A stretch of DNA of 64,000 bases from Meghimatium bilineatum (GCA_034231615.1 CM067317.1:17684264-17748263), one strand, 5' to 3'. Counted from the stretch's first letter, positions 1 to 13,069 are shown. The notes: generated from the sequence alone by a model not told the origin. Made by a program: numbers and translations.

Positions 1-350
1 AAAGTAATACACCCAGAATCATAAAAGACATGCAAAATATTAGTGGATGTATACATATATATTCAAACTGATACTTTCTGAACACATAAAATGACAAAAA
101 CATTGATAAAATAATACGGTAAGCATCGCTGTCGATAACAGGAGTAATGGGCCCTAAAGACAACTATAACCATGTTGTAATTTAAAAGTGTTAAAATGTT
201 CTATAACATAGACTCGCCCAGAATCATGAAACATTTTCCAAAAACAAAATATATTCTGTTAAAAAAAACGTAGCCTTAACAAATTTGTGTATATACAATA
301 AGTGATATATGTAAAAAAAATATTTCTATACATAATTATTTGCTTACATG
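1..350. other. Non-coding AT-rich stretch
   Basis: AT-rich sequence with short poly-A runs. I see no ORF, RNA gene or repeat I can name. Confidence 0.4.
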
Positions 351-352
351 TG

Positions 353-413
353 ATCCTGGCGTAGTAGTTAAGTCGTTTGATATGTAGTCAAAAGGTCATG
401 GGATCAAATGATT
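353..413 (+). repeat. tRNA-like SINE head (A-box/B-box remnant)
   Basis: A segment reading TGGCGTAGTAGTTAAG followed about 30 bases later by GGTCATGGGATCAAATG resembles the internal pol III A- and B-boxes of a tRNA gene. It does not fold into a clean cloverleaf by eye, so it is more likely the degenerate head of a tRNA-derived SINE or a tRNA pseudogene than a working tRNA. No downstream SINE body could be matched to other copies in this window. Confidence 0.4.
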
Positions 414-1462
414 ACAATATGGAGTTCTTCGAAGATCCACGGAAATGATTATTGGAATATAGGAAATTATTTTCTCTTAGTTATATTATCAGGATGTTTG
501 TCGTATTGTTGAGATGGATGGGGTGTTATGTGGTAAACCGTAACACGAGTACAGTGAGATTAACCCTCAAGTTATCTTCAAACTAGCACACAGGTAAAGA
601 AGGTAAAGAACAAGATAAGATTAAGTATTTCAGAAAAGATTATATATGAAGTTATAACGTCTAATTGTATTCATTGCTCGTATCTCTAAACTATGTGTTG
701 TTATATTTCTAAACGTCCATTTGTGCAGGAAATCAACTTAACCGAGAAATGTTAGCAAGCATACATTTCACGTTCAGAGTTGATCACAAATTCATTTTTG
801 AAACTAAAAGAAATAATTATGTATTTTGCTCGGGCCGAATTGAGAAAAGCAATTTCCCACGAGCAAAAGAACATTTCCAAATAACGTACTTTGTCATGGA
901 CACCTTTCACGCTTGACAGGTCACACAAAATGTCATTCACAGAGCAGACATCATAAATAAATAGTCATTTATTAAACACTGCACGACTTTTGGATACGGA
1001 CCGCAAGTCATTTGCAATCATAAAGGAAGCAGATTTTGAACAAATATATTGGCTGCTTTATATTTTGAAAACATTTCCAAGAAATTATGGCATCTGTACT
1101 TCAGGGGCCAATAAACAAAAGGAACTTATCCCATGAATACAAAAGAGTAGAAATTGGTTTTTGGTATTTTGATTTCCTGAATGAGAATTGGAATACGCCG
1201 CGGAAGAAGACGAAACGACAGATAATGAGTCTGGGCTTGGAGTCCATGGTGTAGGACATAGATGGTAAATACGAAGAGGATAATGAATGAAATAGCGATG
1301 TCCTTGCAGTAAATCTTTGTTTACGGTCGTTCTAAAATCCCTGTCTATTAGAAGAATGTACAATCAGTGAACATTTTGGTTTGTGTGACGCTATTTACAG
1401 CTATTATTCGGTTTCTGAACGACATAACAGAGTTCAGCTACGCATTTTGGGTCATACAGTTT
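414..1462. other. No recognisable gene
   Basis: About 1 kb without a supported feature. A minus-strand Ser/Pro-rich open frame at 1085-1363 has no recognised domain and no convincing splice sites, so it is not called. Confidence 0.4.
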
Positions 1463-2010
1463 CTAGGAGACGGGGTAGGTAGTTGAATTTTTAGGCGATG
1501 GGAAAACTAATTACATTTTTAGACCATGGAGCAATTAAGTGAATTTCTAGATGTGAAATCTAATTAATTTTTAGGAAATGGAGAAGCTAGATGAATTTCT
1601 AGGAGACGCTGTAACTAATATAATATGTAGACGATGGGAAATCTAATTGAGTTTCTAGGCAATACGAAAGCTAATTGAATTTGAAGGAGACGGAGAAACT
1701 AATTTCCAGTTCTAGGCGAAGGAGAAACTAATTCAATTTTTAGGAAATGGAGAAAATAATAGAATTTCTAGACGATGGGAAAACTAACTAAATTTGTTGG
1801 AGATGGAGAAACTAATTGAATTTCAAAGAAATATGATTATTAATAGAATTTCTATAGGGCTGAGTAACTATTTGAATTTCTAAGGGATTGCGTGACTACT
1901 TTAAGTTTTAGTGGGTACAATAATTAATTAAATTTCTAGAGGATGTTATAATTAATTAAATGTATTAAATATCCCGATCAATGGTAATTAATGATAATTC
2001 TAGATGGTAC
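1463..2010. repeat. Degenerate ~33-bp minisatellite
   Basis: About sixteen diverged units of roughly 30-36 bases, each built around a core like GAATTTCTAGGCGATGG followed by AGAAACTAATT. Unit length and sequence drift strongly, more so towards the right end, so the array is old. No coding frame runs through it. Confidence 0.75.
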
Positions 2011-2270
2011 GATAACCAATTCCACACATCACGTTAATAACACCGATCATAATATAGATGATATGTCATGGGATTTTCTGCGTCACCGTGATAGTTGGTT
2101 GCAAAAAATGGTTTCTGAAAGTTAATTTACATTGCTATGAGATTTCTTATACGATTTGGAGCTAAACTAATAATAACTTATTCTAATCGATATACTGTTG
2201 TGGAAGCAATTGGCACCAGTATAACTAACAAAACGTATGTACCGTTAGGTAACTCACGTCAACCAAACGT

Positions 2271-3539
2271 ATGTACTGTAAGGTAACTCACGTCATTGCT
2301 TCTGTTTACCACCTAACCGTGAAGTGGAAATTGCATAGAGTATCTAAATATCAGGCTGGTTTCAGATCGGGCAGAGGAACAAGAGATCACATTCTTAACA
2401 TGAGATTGATCATAGAAAAGTGTAGGGAATTTTCAACTGACCTGCACATGTGTTTCATAGATTACTCAAAAGCGTTCGACTGCGTCCAACACCAGCAACT
2501 ATGGGAGATAATGAACAGCATGGGTTCCCCAAGACATCTGATTCATCTAATAGAGGAACTTTACCAAGATCAAAAGGCTGCAGTGAAGTTAGAGGACGAT
2601 CTCTCAGAGTGGTTTGAGGTACAGAGTGGAGTAAGGCAAGGATGCACACTCTCCACATACCTGTTCAACATCTACGCTGAAAGTATAATGAGGAACGTGA
2701 GAGAAGACATACACAACACTGACTACCACGCTTTAAACATAGGTCGATTCCTAATCCCGGAACTACGCTACGCAGACGACACAGTGCTTCTTTCAAACGA
2801 TATAAAGGGATTGGAACAACTAATCAAGAACACAAAGAAATATAGCGAAGCACAACATTTGTATTTAAACACGCAGAAAACAAAAATCATGTCAACAGAT
2901 ATAACAACACAACAACCAAAAATCAGAATAGACAATACCGAGATAGAATGTGTGGATAAATTTGAATACTTAGGAGCAAACATCAACGGTGCAGGATACT
3001 GCGTGGCAGAAATAAGGAAGAGATTGGCAATGTCATATTGCAAAATAACACGGCTGAAAAACATATGGAAAAACAACAAAATAGAAACGAAAGTGCTAAT
3101 GTTACGAACTTTTATTTTTCCGGTTGCAACATAGGGTTGTGAAACATGGACTCTAAGCTAAACAGCGGCAAAGAGGATCAACGCATTCGAGCTGAAATGC
3201 TACAGGAAGATACTTAAAATATCATGGAACGATAATATCAGAAACTCAGATATTATAAACACATTGAATATTCCAGAGTGTTGGTTACTAAACGCAATAA
3301 CAAAAAGAAAACTACGCCTGTTTGGTCATATAAAGAGACATAACTGTTTAGAAAGACAAATAATGGAGGGAAGAGTACCTGGGTAGAGGAGAAAGGGCAG
3401 ACCAAGAAGACGATGGACTGACGACATTAAAGATAACATGAATACATCGCTAGAAAATTCAAGCCACATCGCCCAAGACAGAGATAGGTTCAGAGAGTTC
3501 ATTGGGAAGAGAACGTTCTGGAAGGAAAACGTCACATGA
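2271..3539 (+). pseudogene. RTE-type LINE reverse transcriptase, 5'-truncated, three nonsense codons
   Basis: A single reading frame encodes the reverse transcriptase and C-terminal tail of a non-LTR retrotransposon. Landmarks in order are QAGFRSGRGTRD, FIDYSKAFDCVQH (first catalytic Asp), SGVRQGCTLS, the catalytic RYADDTVL near 2768-2779, FEYLGANI, then GCETWTL, FGHIKRH, GRPRRRWTDDI and a normal terminator at 3537-3539. The layout matches RTE/BovB-type elements, which integrate by target-primed reverse transcription. The endonuclease and the RT fingers upstream of QAGFR are missing, the usual 5' truncation. Three in-frame stops (TAG 3132, TAA 3159, TAG 3384) interrupt an otherwise continuous frame with no frameshift, and the YADD box is intact. 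It is a fairly young dead copy. Clade assignment is from motif memory only. Confidence 0.85.
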
Positions 3540-3792
3540 CAATCTAAATATCTAGATCCGTGTAACTAGTCGCATCTGACTAGATGCTTTAACTTCACAT
3601 TGCTAATATTTTCACTCGTTTATGTCTCACTAATACACGAGCGACATTTGGAGGTTAACATGCTATATTTTTGTCCTTTCCTTTAATTCATCCCCGCGTA
3701 CTCGTGTCAGTTTCTGGGTCCCACAATCATATCGTTACCCCATAGATAGCATGTGTTAGCGAAGTGTCCGTCAAATTATGCTTTAATATGTC

Positions 3793-4000
3793 CAGATTCA
3801 TTGACCGATGTGATGCCTGCTTTTCATTATATTGGTGGTGGTCAGCATTGACTGATGTGATGTCCGCTTTTTCACTGAATTGTTGGTCAGTATTGAAAGA
3901 TGAGATGTTCAGGTTTTTATTACATTGGTGGTCAGTATTGAAAGATGAGATGTCCACTTCTTCACTGTAGTGGTGGTAAGTATTGCCCGATGAGATGTTT
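3793..4000. repeat. 45-bp minisatellite, ~4.5 units
   Basis: The phrase GTCAGTATTGAAAGATGAGA (GTCAGCATTGACTGATGTGA in one unit) recurs at 3841, 3886 and 3931, with a diverged unit at 3976, exactly 45 bases apart each time. Because 45 is a multiple of three, open frames run through both strands without implying coding. Confidence 0.8.
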
Positions 4001-6020
4001 TCTACATCAGATATTGAATTGATTTCTCTTTAACGTAAACTGTGTCTTAATCTGAGCATTGATCCGTGTCATATTACCAAGAATGTTATGTGAAAGCTTC
4101 AATTTCTCAGCCGATATCAGCGCAGCATAGCATATATATCTAGGTGACGTGTATACCCCATGCTTGTCATGCACATTGCTTTAACCACACAAATACAACA
4201 AAAACCAATTACGTGTACAGAACAACGTTAATTTAATAAAACCCCTTGCATATCGCTTAATGAGACTGCTTTTAATAATTATATGAATTAGCCATACTGC
4301 TAATACATACTGCTTCAAGCTGCGATATACCTAACATATTTTGGCCAACATTAGCGTTAACTATATAGTTTATTGTTTAGTCTAAAATAGTTTATCGGAG
4401 CTGACTTCATGCTAATACATACTCATCCCCATTCTCTATCAGCACTATAGAAAATGATGTGAAAAACAGCTTTTGAAAATGACTTGTGGCACTACTTTTA
4501 CCCCTTGGGTACGAAACTTCGAACCGGCGTAATTGGATGGTGCAACCAAGCATACAAACGACTTGCTGTTTGTTGGATGCCGATTTCAGTGAGTATAAAG
4601 GCGATGAGAGTGAATGTGAGGAGGTGGAGAAGGAGGAATGAACGAGACTGACAAGACAAATATGTATCTAATCTAAATTTTTACCTCTGCGGCAAGACTT
4701 CGCGCCAGCACGGTCTAATGAGGGCGAAGGAACAGATAGCGGAGACATATTGATGTGAATACTGATGGCGTACCAACATAAAGTAAACCAAAACACTTTC
4801 AATACGGTTTAGTAATGGATTTCTCTACAATCTGAATAATGGATTCATTTATTGCGTGACAACTAATAAAATAACTACATCTTGCTAATTGTGTGTAAGA
4901 GTCGACTAAGTAGGTTTCTGGATGTGGTGAGAATCAAAGTTCCTATGAACATTAAATGTTGATATCGCTAAACCTGGCACCTATATGTTTCAGTTAGAGG
5001 TTCAGTTAAAAAAAAGGTAGGATCAATATTAATGGCGCAGAGATATGTGGTGTCATGGGGCCGTCATCGTTGCACGTTCTTATAAAGTAGTCGGAAACGG
5101 CAGCTTATGGTAGAAGCATTGCAGACTTGTTGGAGCAAGGCTATGCATGACTAAGATATGCTTATTCACTCATTATCTCCCAACTACTTAACAATGGATC
5201 AACATACCTACCTATCGACCTTCCTACAAGCCTACCTCCCTAATATTCAATCACTCTTCTTATTCTGACATTCCTGCCATATCTTCATGTTTCCTCTGTA
5301 AGTATACTTGATTTCTGCTTTCTCTATTAATTCTAGTGGTTACGGTTTATCGTTTTGTCATTATCTTGATATTGGGGTAGGTAACCACAAGAGAATCCAT
5401 CTTCCTCTTGTGACACACACATAAGTGGAAGTGATAATAATAATAATAATAATAATAAGTATTGTTATTATAAGGCACATGCACCGTCCTTATGTTACCA
5501 CATTGAAAACAGTATGATAAAGAGACATGATTCATATTATAGAGATAGAAAAATTGTAGTATTTGAGTTGGTAGAATTTTGCACTGTGAAGTCCACCGCC
5601 TCTCCGAAACTTTCTTTTTCGGCAAGCAGAAGTAAACAACAGCCACAATGTACAAATATATTTAGTGATACTTGTGAGGTAAGCAAGGGATAGTAGCATT
5701 GCTACTTATCATACATGTCACAAGAGATGATTAAGAAGAATGGTTGAGCTTGTAATTGATACATCACATGATCTCCACAGTGATGGAATCTGAGATGAAG
5801 ACACGTGCATGAACTGCTGAAAGAGAATGAGTACTTGCAGTTGCAGCGTACCTCGATATTGACTGCAAGAAAGTCACCACAAAGTCCCCGCCAGAGTAAA
5901 AGACTGTGTTGCTTGAAGCATTGCATCATAAAACCACATTGGGTAAAAAAATACATTTATGACTTTTAAAACCCTGGCGTGTAAATCGTTATACATATAT
6001 AAATCGTGTAAAAATACACA
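4001..6020. other. No gene seen; short (TAA)n at 5432-5459
   Basis: Two kilobases with no recognised protein, RNA or dispersed repeat. The only structured piece is a (TAA)n microsatellite of about nine units at 5432-5459. Open frames on the minus strand at 5347-5655 and 5702-5956 show no domain or family resemblance. Confidence 0.4.
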
Positions 6021-6025
6021 CTAAA

Positions 6026-6403
6026 TGTTCAATGTTTCAACCTTAAGGCCTTTATCAAGAGAATGATTTATATAAAATAGAATGCATGCGGTTTTGTTGA
6101 ATACATATGCTCACCGTAGAAATAAATGTCTAGATATTCTCATCTGCGAGGGTGTGCGGTGTCATTTACTTTTCGTGATGTCTTCACAAGGGACAAATTT
6201 TATACTAAAACATAAAAAAACCGCATAGGACATGGATGCACTAGGAATACTGATTACTTTTTTAAATCTGATAAAATGTACTCACTGGACAAAACTAAAA
6301 TCCAGCAAGAAAACTTGAAACGGGATAATAAGTTCGGCTAATAACTAGACACATACATAATCACACACAAATCGATATTTCGACCAAACGGCCTTTATCA
6401 AGG
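6026..6403 (-). repeat. Two copies of a hammerhead-like repeat motif
   Basis: On the minus strand, 6026-6060 reads TTGATAAAGGCC then TTAA then GGTTGAAAC, and 6369-6403 reads TTGATAAAGGCC then GTTT then GGTCGAAA. The order 'GATAA, short GC hairpin, GAAA' resembles the core of a hammerhead ribozyme (CUGAUGA, stem II, GAAA), but the invariant G8 position is A in both, so cleavage is not expected. Similar motifs recur at 28701, 34018, 34177 and 37089. They may be remnants of Penelope-like or retrozyme-like repeats, which are known to carry hammerheads. That origin is inference. Confidence 0.4.
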
Positions 6404-7137
6404 TTATATGTACATATACATCCAAAGACGACTACCAGAGACGACACAACTGACGTTCACTTGTCAAGCTAGATGTTGGGGTGGCCGGTAGGATAAAAAT
6501 AGGGCAGATGTGACACAAACACGAAATATACAAAAATAGGAAATATACAAAAACTAACCCAAATAAATAAGAAAACCAAACAGAGAAATGACTCAACAAC
6601 CAAACCAAATATTATTTACATGTCATACGCTCATTGATTCCTAATGACCCTGTATTAAGCAGGTCACTTGCATATAACAAAGATTACAACCGCGTTGCGA
6701 CGGGAACAACGTTTGTCAAGAGCATGCGATATACGTGAACATGATTTATTTTTGCACGATTCAAAATTAGATTTTTGTTCAATTACAATTTTGCCATTTC
6801 TGCTGCGGATTTTCAATCTAATTTTATTGATTTTGAAATTGAAGAAATGTTTTAAAGTGCAAAACGTTCGCACGATATTTAAAGTTAATGGTCAGTTTTT
6901 GTTGATATGTTTATTCCTTGGGCTTACTGTTCGACTTGTGTACTGCTTCTTGAATATCATTACTGATAAAACAGTCGATAATAGAAACTAGTAAAAAGTC
7001 ACCACTAGTATCACCTTGTAGAACAGAACAAAGTTTATTGATGGAAAACTCGGGTACTCTCTGTCACATTATAACGTTGATGTAGAGAGGCTACATTCAT
7101 TCATTCAGTTGACACATTCATCCAGAATAACCTCTAA
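6404..7137. other. No gene seen
   Basis: AT-rich sequence. A 107-residue open frame at 6668-6991 (+) is hydrophobic towards its end but has no recognised motif, and its reverse strand is equally open. I do not call it. Confidence 0.35.
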
Positions 7138-7284
7138 AGACGAATGTGTCGGACCATAGGAGCAAATAACACTGCGATGCAACGCATTTCTATTCTCTTG
7201 ACTACATTCTGTTAGAAATCTAGTAGGACCATTGCTTTGCTACAAGAGAGATCCAGCGGGAGTTTGAGAATGAAAGTTGAAAAA
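7138..7284 (+). repeat. SINE-A fragment (5'-truncated)
   Basis: Matches the 3' half of the SINE-A family seen complete at 18606-18891 and 62517-62789: a GTGTCGGACC segment, CAACGCATTTCTATTCTC, then GAGTTTGAGAATGAA near the tail. It is diverged and shares with the 8.35-kb copy an extra CTAGTAG...GAGAGATCCAGC insertion, so the two belong to one subfamily. Confidence 0.7.
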
Positions 7285-7703
7285 GTATTCCAGAATATAG
7301 TCTTATCAACGTAGATCTAAACTCACCACAGTTGTGGGAGTTCTGACCTGCTGTCTCTGCTGTAGTAAAAAAATATGTGGTCATGTGTCTTCAAAGTCTT
7401 CTTGGTTGACCCTTTCCTTGCTTATCTGCTGTTCTTCTTACAAATTTTCAATTGCTAATGTTCCCATGCTGTTATATCTCTTTACATGACCTAAAACGGA
7501 TCCCATTATGGCTTCATTTACAAGTAGATAGTAAAGCTCTTTGTTTTGCTGTCCATTGTTTACCTCCATCCTATCTTAACATCTCATTTCAGAAGAAGTA
7601 ATTATCTTTCTCGCTGCTTTACATATGTCCATATTACGAGGCGATAAAATGAATCTGGAAATATTTCCTCATTTAATCAAGTGTAGTTGCTCTGCTGCTG
7701 GCG

Positions 7704-7896
7704 CATTATCAGAGATGTTTATATTTATGAGTACTTATATTGTTCTCTTGATATCTGTTGTATTAATCTGTATGGATGTCTATATTCAATTCTAAACATT
7801 ATCAGAGATGTTTATATTTGTGAGTACTTATATTGTTCTCTTGATATCTGTTGTATTAATCTGTATGGATGTCTATATTCAATTCTAAACATTCAC
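7704..7896. repeat. 93-bp tandem duplication
   Basis: A 93-base block beginning CATTATCAGAGATG is repeated head to tail at 7704 and 7797 with almost no differences, so it is a recent event. The surrounding open frame is a by-product of the multiple-of-three length. Confidence 0.85.
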
Positions 7897-8348
7897 ATTT
7901 ATAATTAAATGAATTTGAAGATCTCAACAATGCTACAATTGTCAACCACAAATATTACATCTATATTCGTTCCAGAATATGTGAAAGTTGTGGGTAATGA
8001 GTGAGCCGATATATTTGTCTGCATATCAGTAGTGTTAATAGGTAAATAAATGGATCGATCAGATGTAGTTAGTACTTTATGGGACCTGTCCGACAAACGA
8101 AATTCAAAAGTGCAAATCATTGTAGCTCTCAAGATTGCCAAATTGGTGTAATAATCAGGAAGGCTCGTAAAGTAAAACACAATAGATATACGAATTTAAC
8201 CGAAATATTCGACATCTGCAATAATATATATCTTGTAATATATTATATCTTATATTATATATTGTATATTCTGTCTCACTCAACTGTAGATGATTTTATT
8301 ATATGAATTGCCGTGACTGAAGCCACGTCTTTATATATATATATTCCG

Positions 8349-8679
<331 letters not shown>

Positions 8680-9116
8680 TATCCATAATTCGACATCTCT
8701 ATATTATTTTTCCTCTACTGTATGTTTTGTCCTTGTCCCTATCATTATTATAGAAATTAAATATGAACTCTTAATGATTAGTGCTATTTTAATAATTGGA
8801 GAAATAATCACGTTACCATTAGTGCTGCCGACATCACTATCGATATTGTGAACACAATAATTGATCTTAATATTTTCAGATACCACCACACCAGGTTATT
8901 TAAAAGGTATAAATTCAGAACTCTAATTATTAGACATCCGCTACTGTAACTATCTTCTGATTCAACAACCTATATATTCGTTGCTCTTTCTATATCAATT
9001 TCATTTTCGTTATCGTCTTTCTTTCTTTCCTTTTAATTACTTGTTGTTGGTATTAAAAAGTAAATGTATGTGTGTGCGTGCTAAATTGTAGTTTTTAAAA
9101 AGCATATATTAGGGTG

Positions 9117-9118
<2 letters not shown>

Positions 9119-9185
<67 letters not shown>
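9119..9185. repeat. (AT)n microsatellite
   Basis: Uninterrupted AT dinucleotides of about 33 units. Confidence 0.95.
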
Positions 9186-9186
<1 letters not shown>

Positions 9187-9654
9187 GCAAAGGTTGGTTA
9201 CTAATTTAGAGCAAAGTTGCCTGCCTTATTTAGAATTTAATAATTATAACTGAAAACTGCAGAATGAAAAGAAAATATAAAATAAATTAATACTGTATTA
9301 TAGTCTAGTCCACTTATCAATTTTTAAATATTTCGTATTCATTGTTTGTTAAAAAAAACTATTTGTTGACGTCAATTCAGTCTGTTTTGAACATTTTAAT
9401 GTTTGTTTTTATCAGTGGTTTTTTTTTTTATGAACCGTATTTTGTTTTGTGTTTTTTTCTTAAATATTTTGTAATTTCGCAGTTAAATAGCAAATCTTCT
9501 TTAGGGAAGTTGTGACTTGAATTTTTTACCAAATGGAGACGCATCCAACCGTACTCTCAACGTCATTAATCGGTCATTGCATGTAATGCCCCCTCGGTAA
9601 TATAATTTTCTCCCTTATGTTCTGAAAAGGTGATGCACTGTAGCATGTTGTATT

Positions 9655-9930
9655 ATGTTATGTGCCTCCAGGCTCACATGCGGCGCATAGGGCAGAAACC
9701 ATACCTTTCCATTTCTGTCTTTGTGTTGCCGGGTCTTTCAATTCGTGCGTATTGTTTAGGTTCATTGACATGCCTTCTCTATTAATGGTTCTTCGTACAG
9801 TTTCTCTATGTCTCCCTCTTCTTCTTACTCCAGGTGGCACCCAATATAGTGACTGATGGGGACTTCTTAGGCTGTTCATTTTGAGAACATGGCGGATGTA
9901 AGTCAAATGCACTGTATCATGTTTCACATA
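9655..9930 (-). pseudogene. LINE ORF2 C-terminal tail
   Basis: The minus strand encodes a tail with HVLKMNSLR, the basic run GVRRRGRHRETVRRTI, then QRQKWKGMVSALCAACE. The order 'HVLRM, then GxRRRGRPxxTWRRT, then DRxxWRxxVxALCA' is typical of the extreme C-terminus of non-LTR retrotransposon ORF2 proteins. Only about 90 residues survive, and the RT and endonuclease are absent. It stays in one open frame, so this scrap is not very old. No target-site duplication could be found by eye. Confidence 0.7.
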
Positions 9931-10076
9931 ATTTGTGTGTTTTTATATAGAAAACTGCATATATGACAAAATGCCTTACAAATAGTTCAATTCCATTTAA
10001 AAAGTGTCAACTAAAACCATAATTACATAATTAAGTAGACATTACCGTGAAAAAAAACTCGGAAGTTCTCATATCA

Positions 10077-10300
10077 ATCAATCAATCAATAAACCGATAA
10101 CCCTTCAGGGTCGTAGGGGTACCACATTGGATGCTTCAGCACACAGAGTACTCCAGCGAATTCTATCCTCAGCGATGCGGATGAGTGTGGAAATATCTAG
10201 CCCTGTCCATTCCTTGATGTTGTCTGTCCATGTCTTTATTTGTTCTCCTCTGCTTCTTCCAACCTCGACAGTTCCCTGCAATATAGCTAAATCTCATATG
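10077..10300 (-). pseudogene. LINE 3' end, same family as 58.7-60.4 kb
   Basis: The minus strand encodes a short tail with IKEWTGLDISTLIRIAEDR then RWSTLCAEASNVV, the closing segment of an RT-type LINE ORF2. The last 50 bases (GCTGAAGCATCCAATGTGG through CTGAAGGGTTA) are nearly identical to the end of the plus-strand element at about 60362-60408. A more diverged third copy sits at 57118-57330. The 3' tail here is a run of TGAT units (10077-10092 read on plus as CAAT repeats). Confidence 0.7.
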
Positions 10301-10469
10301 TTAATCTCAATGTTCTCATATAGCTACATCTTGAGAGTCAGAATGTTCCCGCACTAGGAAGGTCTGAAGATCTCACCATTAACCCATCAGATCAACAACG
10401 ATGCAGGAAAAGAACACTTGCCTGATATGTATATGTCCTTTGAGTAGGAGGCTTTTTCTGATATCATTG

Positions 10470-10650
10470 CGCACCGCTGAGAGTTGGAGCGTTACGGTGT
10501 GCACCGCTGAGATTTGGTGCCTTATGGTGTGTACCGCTGAGATTTGGTGCCTTATGGTGTCTACCGTTGAGATTTGGTGCCTTATGGTGTGCACCGCTAA
10601 GAGTTGGAACCTTATGGTGTGCACCACTGAGAGTTGGTGCCTTATGAGTA
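10470..10650. repeat. 30-bp minisatellite, 6 units
   Basis: Six 30-base units around GCACCGCTGAGATTTGGTGC followed by CTTATGGTGT. The divergence is modest (first and last units differ most). Open frames in it follow from the 30-base period. Confidence 0.9.
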
Positions 10651-12515
10651 TTAAATAAAGTTCAAGAAAATTTCCTCATTGCAATAGATGTATTGCTCGT
10701 AATTCCATGCAATTGAACCAAATAAGCTAACTATAGTGCACCTACAAGATGTCACTCTCCTAATTTTAATTAGAACACCGATGTGCGTCAATAACAACCT
10801 GCACTAATACATCATAAATGATAACTTCTTGTTCTCCGAGAGCAGGCAAGCATAATGAAGACTGTCACGTTTTAAAGCAATCACTTTGTTTCAAAGTTAT
10901 AACACATAATTATAAGCAGACTTTCATCTGAATATTTCCGCGCAATCATTGATACATTGATTTCATATAGCTAACCTTACGGAACGATAACGACGACATT
11001 TCATAGGGAAAAAAACAGCAGATACGATTTTATTTTACCGCTTGCACACATTGTTCAGCTCATAAAAATAATGGTCGATCAAATGTTTTTATCGTAAGAT
11101 CAATGCAATATCATTATTTGAATTATCTACTAGGTGTCGTATGCACACTGCGTGCACACTTGTGCATTTTATCAAATCATACATGAATCGTATGCACAAG
11201 CACATTTCATATATCGTCGGTACAATCTCTCTCTACACATCGTGCACACATGTGTCGTATAACTGCCCAGTTGCATGTTTGTTAGAAGTTTTCTAGTCTA
11301 AACTCTCTCAGTACATTCATGTTAGTTTACTCAGCTGTTTAACGGAACTTTTAGGAATTATCTGTACAACTACATATCCGATGTTTCAGTGCTTTTTTTA
11401 CAAGTTTGTTTATTCTTGTAGATTCACTTTTCTTGAGATGATTGGATCTATGTAATAACACTCAGAATATATTTTCTTCTAAAAGAAATAGTCATATGAT
11501 GTCTCTCATCTTCCAAGATGTTATTATTACGTGACTTACTCTATTTTATCTATAAACTATAATCCCCTCTCCGATGTTAACAGGTCACGTAGATAGTCGA
11601 TTGCCTTATTTTCACAGCATTTAATTTAACGTGAAGTTTCTTCCCGGATAATCTTTCTGAGGTATAACTTCCGCTTGTGTTTTTAAAACGAAAATTCACG
11701 ACGAGGTTGTGTGTTTACATTGCCTTCCAGTGTCTCTATAACATTAACATATCCAAATAACTTGCACGTACCCAAAGACCCAGGCATTAAATAAACAACG
11801 CAAACCCCAGCAATCAATAACAACTGGTATACATTTATTGTCTTCGCGTACAATTTGTGTACCTTTGATTAGTGAATGAAATTTATTATGACGGATCAAG
11901 TTGATGTAACGGGTAATCTTGTGTGAAACAGTTAATCTTAAAATTGTTGATATCATGTGTTTTATTTATAGAACTGCAATAAAATAATTAAAACCACTTA
12001 AAAAATTCAGATAGTGGTGAAAAATGTGCTAATATCGCCAACGTTTTGATAAATATGTTTTCTGCGGTGGATGGGTTAACTAAAGGAACATTATATACAT
12101 GTATATGTATAAATAATTAAATAAATGTTTGTGATTATGTGTTTCGAGGTAATTTGTTGCACAGCTATTCCTGCCTTAAATAATACATCACAATACGGTT
12201 AACAAGCATGCTATAAATAAATTGTAGATGTGGAAAAACAATAAATAATAGATGTGGGGAGTAAAAGAAACACGGGTTGGCTGTAAATAATTGTCTGTTA
12301 TGAAAGGAAATAACAATACTAGCTGAAGGATATCATGTGCAAGGTATGTTTATTACTCGTTGTTGACATTTTGGGAGCTCTGGTGGTAGTAAGTCACGTT
12401 CCTCCAATCAACAGGCCCATGTTTTCAATTCACTCGTCTGAAGTTGTCAAGTTTTATCTTACAACTATCATGTGTTCAGTCTGAGAGTGGCATGCTGTGA
12501 AGAAGTTGACTCATA
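10651..12515. other. No gene seen
   Basis: Nearly 1.9 kb of AT-rich DNA. Around 11130-11260 GTGCACAC/TGTGCAC words cluster without forming a regular array. Nothing here matches a protein family or the other repeats of the window. Confidence 0.4.
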
Positions 12516-12517
12516 TA

Positions 12518-12776
12518 ATTTATTAATGCCGTATAGGTGTGAGATGTTGGAGATCTTACATTTCAGTAGATCTGCTATATGAGGGCGGTAGCCATCTTTT
12601 CAACCTCGCAGTTTTTACTTCCTGGATTAATCAAGTACCCCATTAAGTCTGTGCCGACCCAGGAGCCGTTGCCATCTGAAAAATACTTTTGTTTGAACTG
12701 GGGAATGAAGCCATATCCATTCATATGCGAATCCGGTGCGCTAACCACTGCGTTATGTAGCTACGACTGTGAAAAA
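12518..12776 (-). repeat. SINE-B, tRNA-derived, minus-strand copy
   Basis: Read on the minus strand this aligns along its length with the plus-strand copy at 38505-38775. It has a tRNA-like head with A-box ACGCAGTGGTTAGCGC and a B-box-like GGCTTCATTCCCC, a body with GATTAATCC and AGATGGCTACCGCC, and a 3' end with AACATCTCACACC then GCATTAATAAAT. The tRNA-related head and ~260-base length fit a pol III-transcribed SINE. Identity to the other copy looks to be around 70-75 per cent by eye. Confidence 0.75.
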
Positions 12777-12782
12777 AGTACA

Positions 12783-12955
12783 AAGTGTTGAACGTAAAAG
12801 AGTATCAAGGGTTGAACTTACAGAAAATATCAAGTGTTGAACTTACATAAAATATCAAGTGTTGAACTTACAGAAAATATCAAGTGTTGAACTTACAGAA
12901 AATATCAAGTGTTGAACGTAATATATCATCATGAGTTGAGCTTACAAAGTGTTAA
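12783..12955. repeat. 25-bp minisatellite, ~7 units
   Basis: Units of AAGTGTTGAACTTACAGAAA plus ATATC repeated about seven times, four of them nearly perfect, with decayed units at both ends. It abuts the SINE-B head. Confidence 0.85.
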
Positions 12956-13069
12956 GTGCTAACTATAAAAAAAGAGCCAATGTGGAGTACAGGTAAGTGT
13001 CAAGAATGACGTGAATGACGTACTCGTTTGATAGCATTCACAGCATCAGTGAATTATTAATATTATTGT

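Noticed and set aside
353-413. Functional tRNA gene
   Set aside because: A/B-box-like words are present, but a clean cloverleaf with paired acceptor stem could not be drawn.
1085-1363. 92-residue Ser/Pro-rich minus-strand ORF
   Set aside because: No domain, no credible splice donor or acceptor, and no repeat match. Indistinguishable from a chance ORF.
6668-6991. 107-residue hydrophobic ORF (+)
   Set aside because: No signal peptide at its start, no recognised family, opposite strand equally open.
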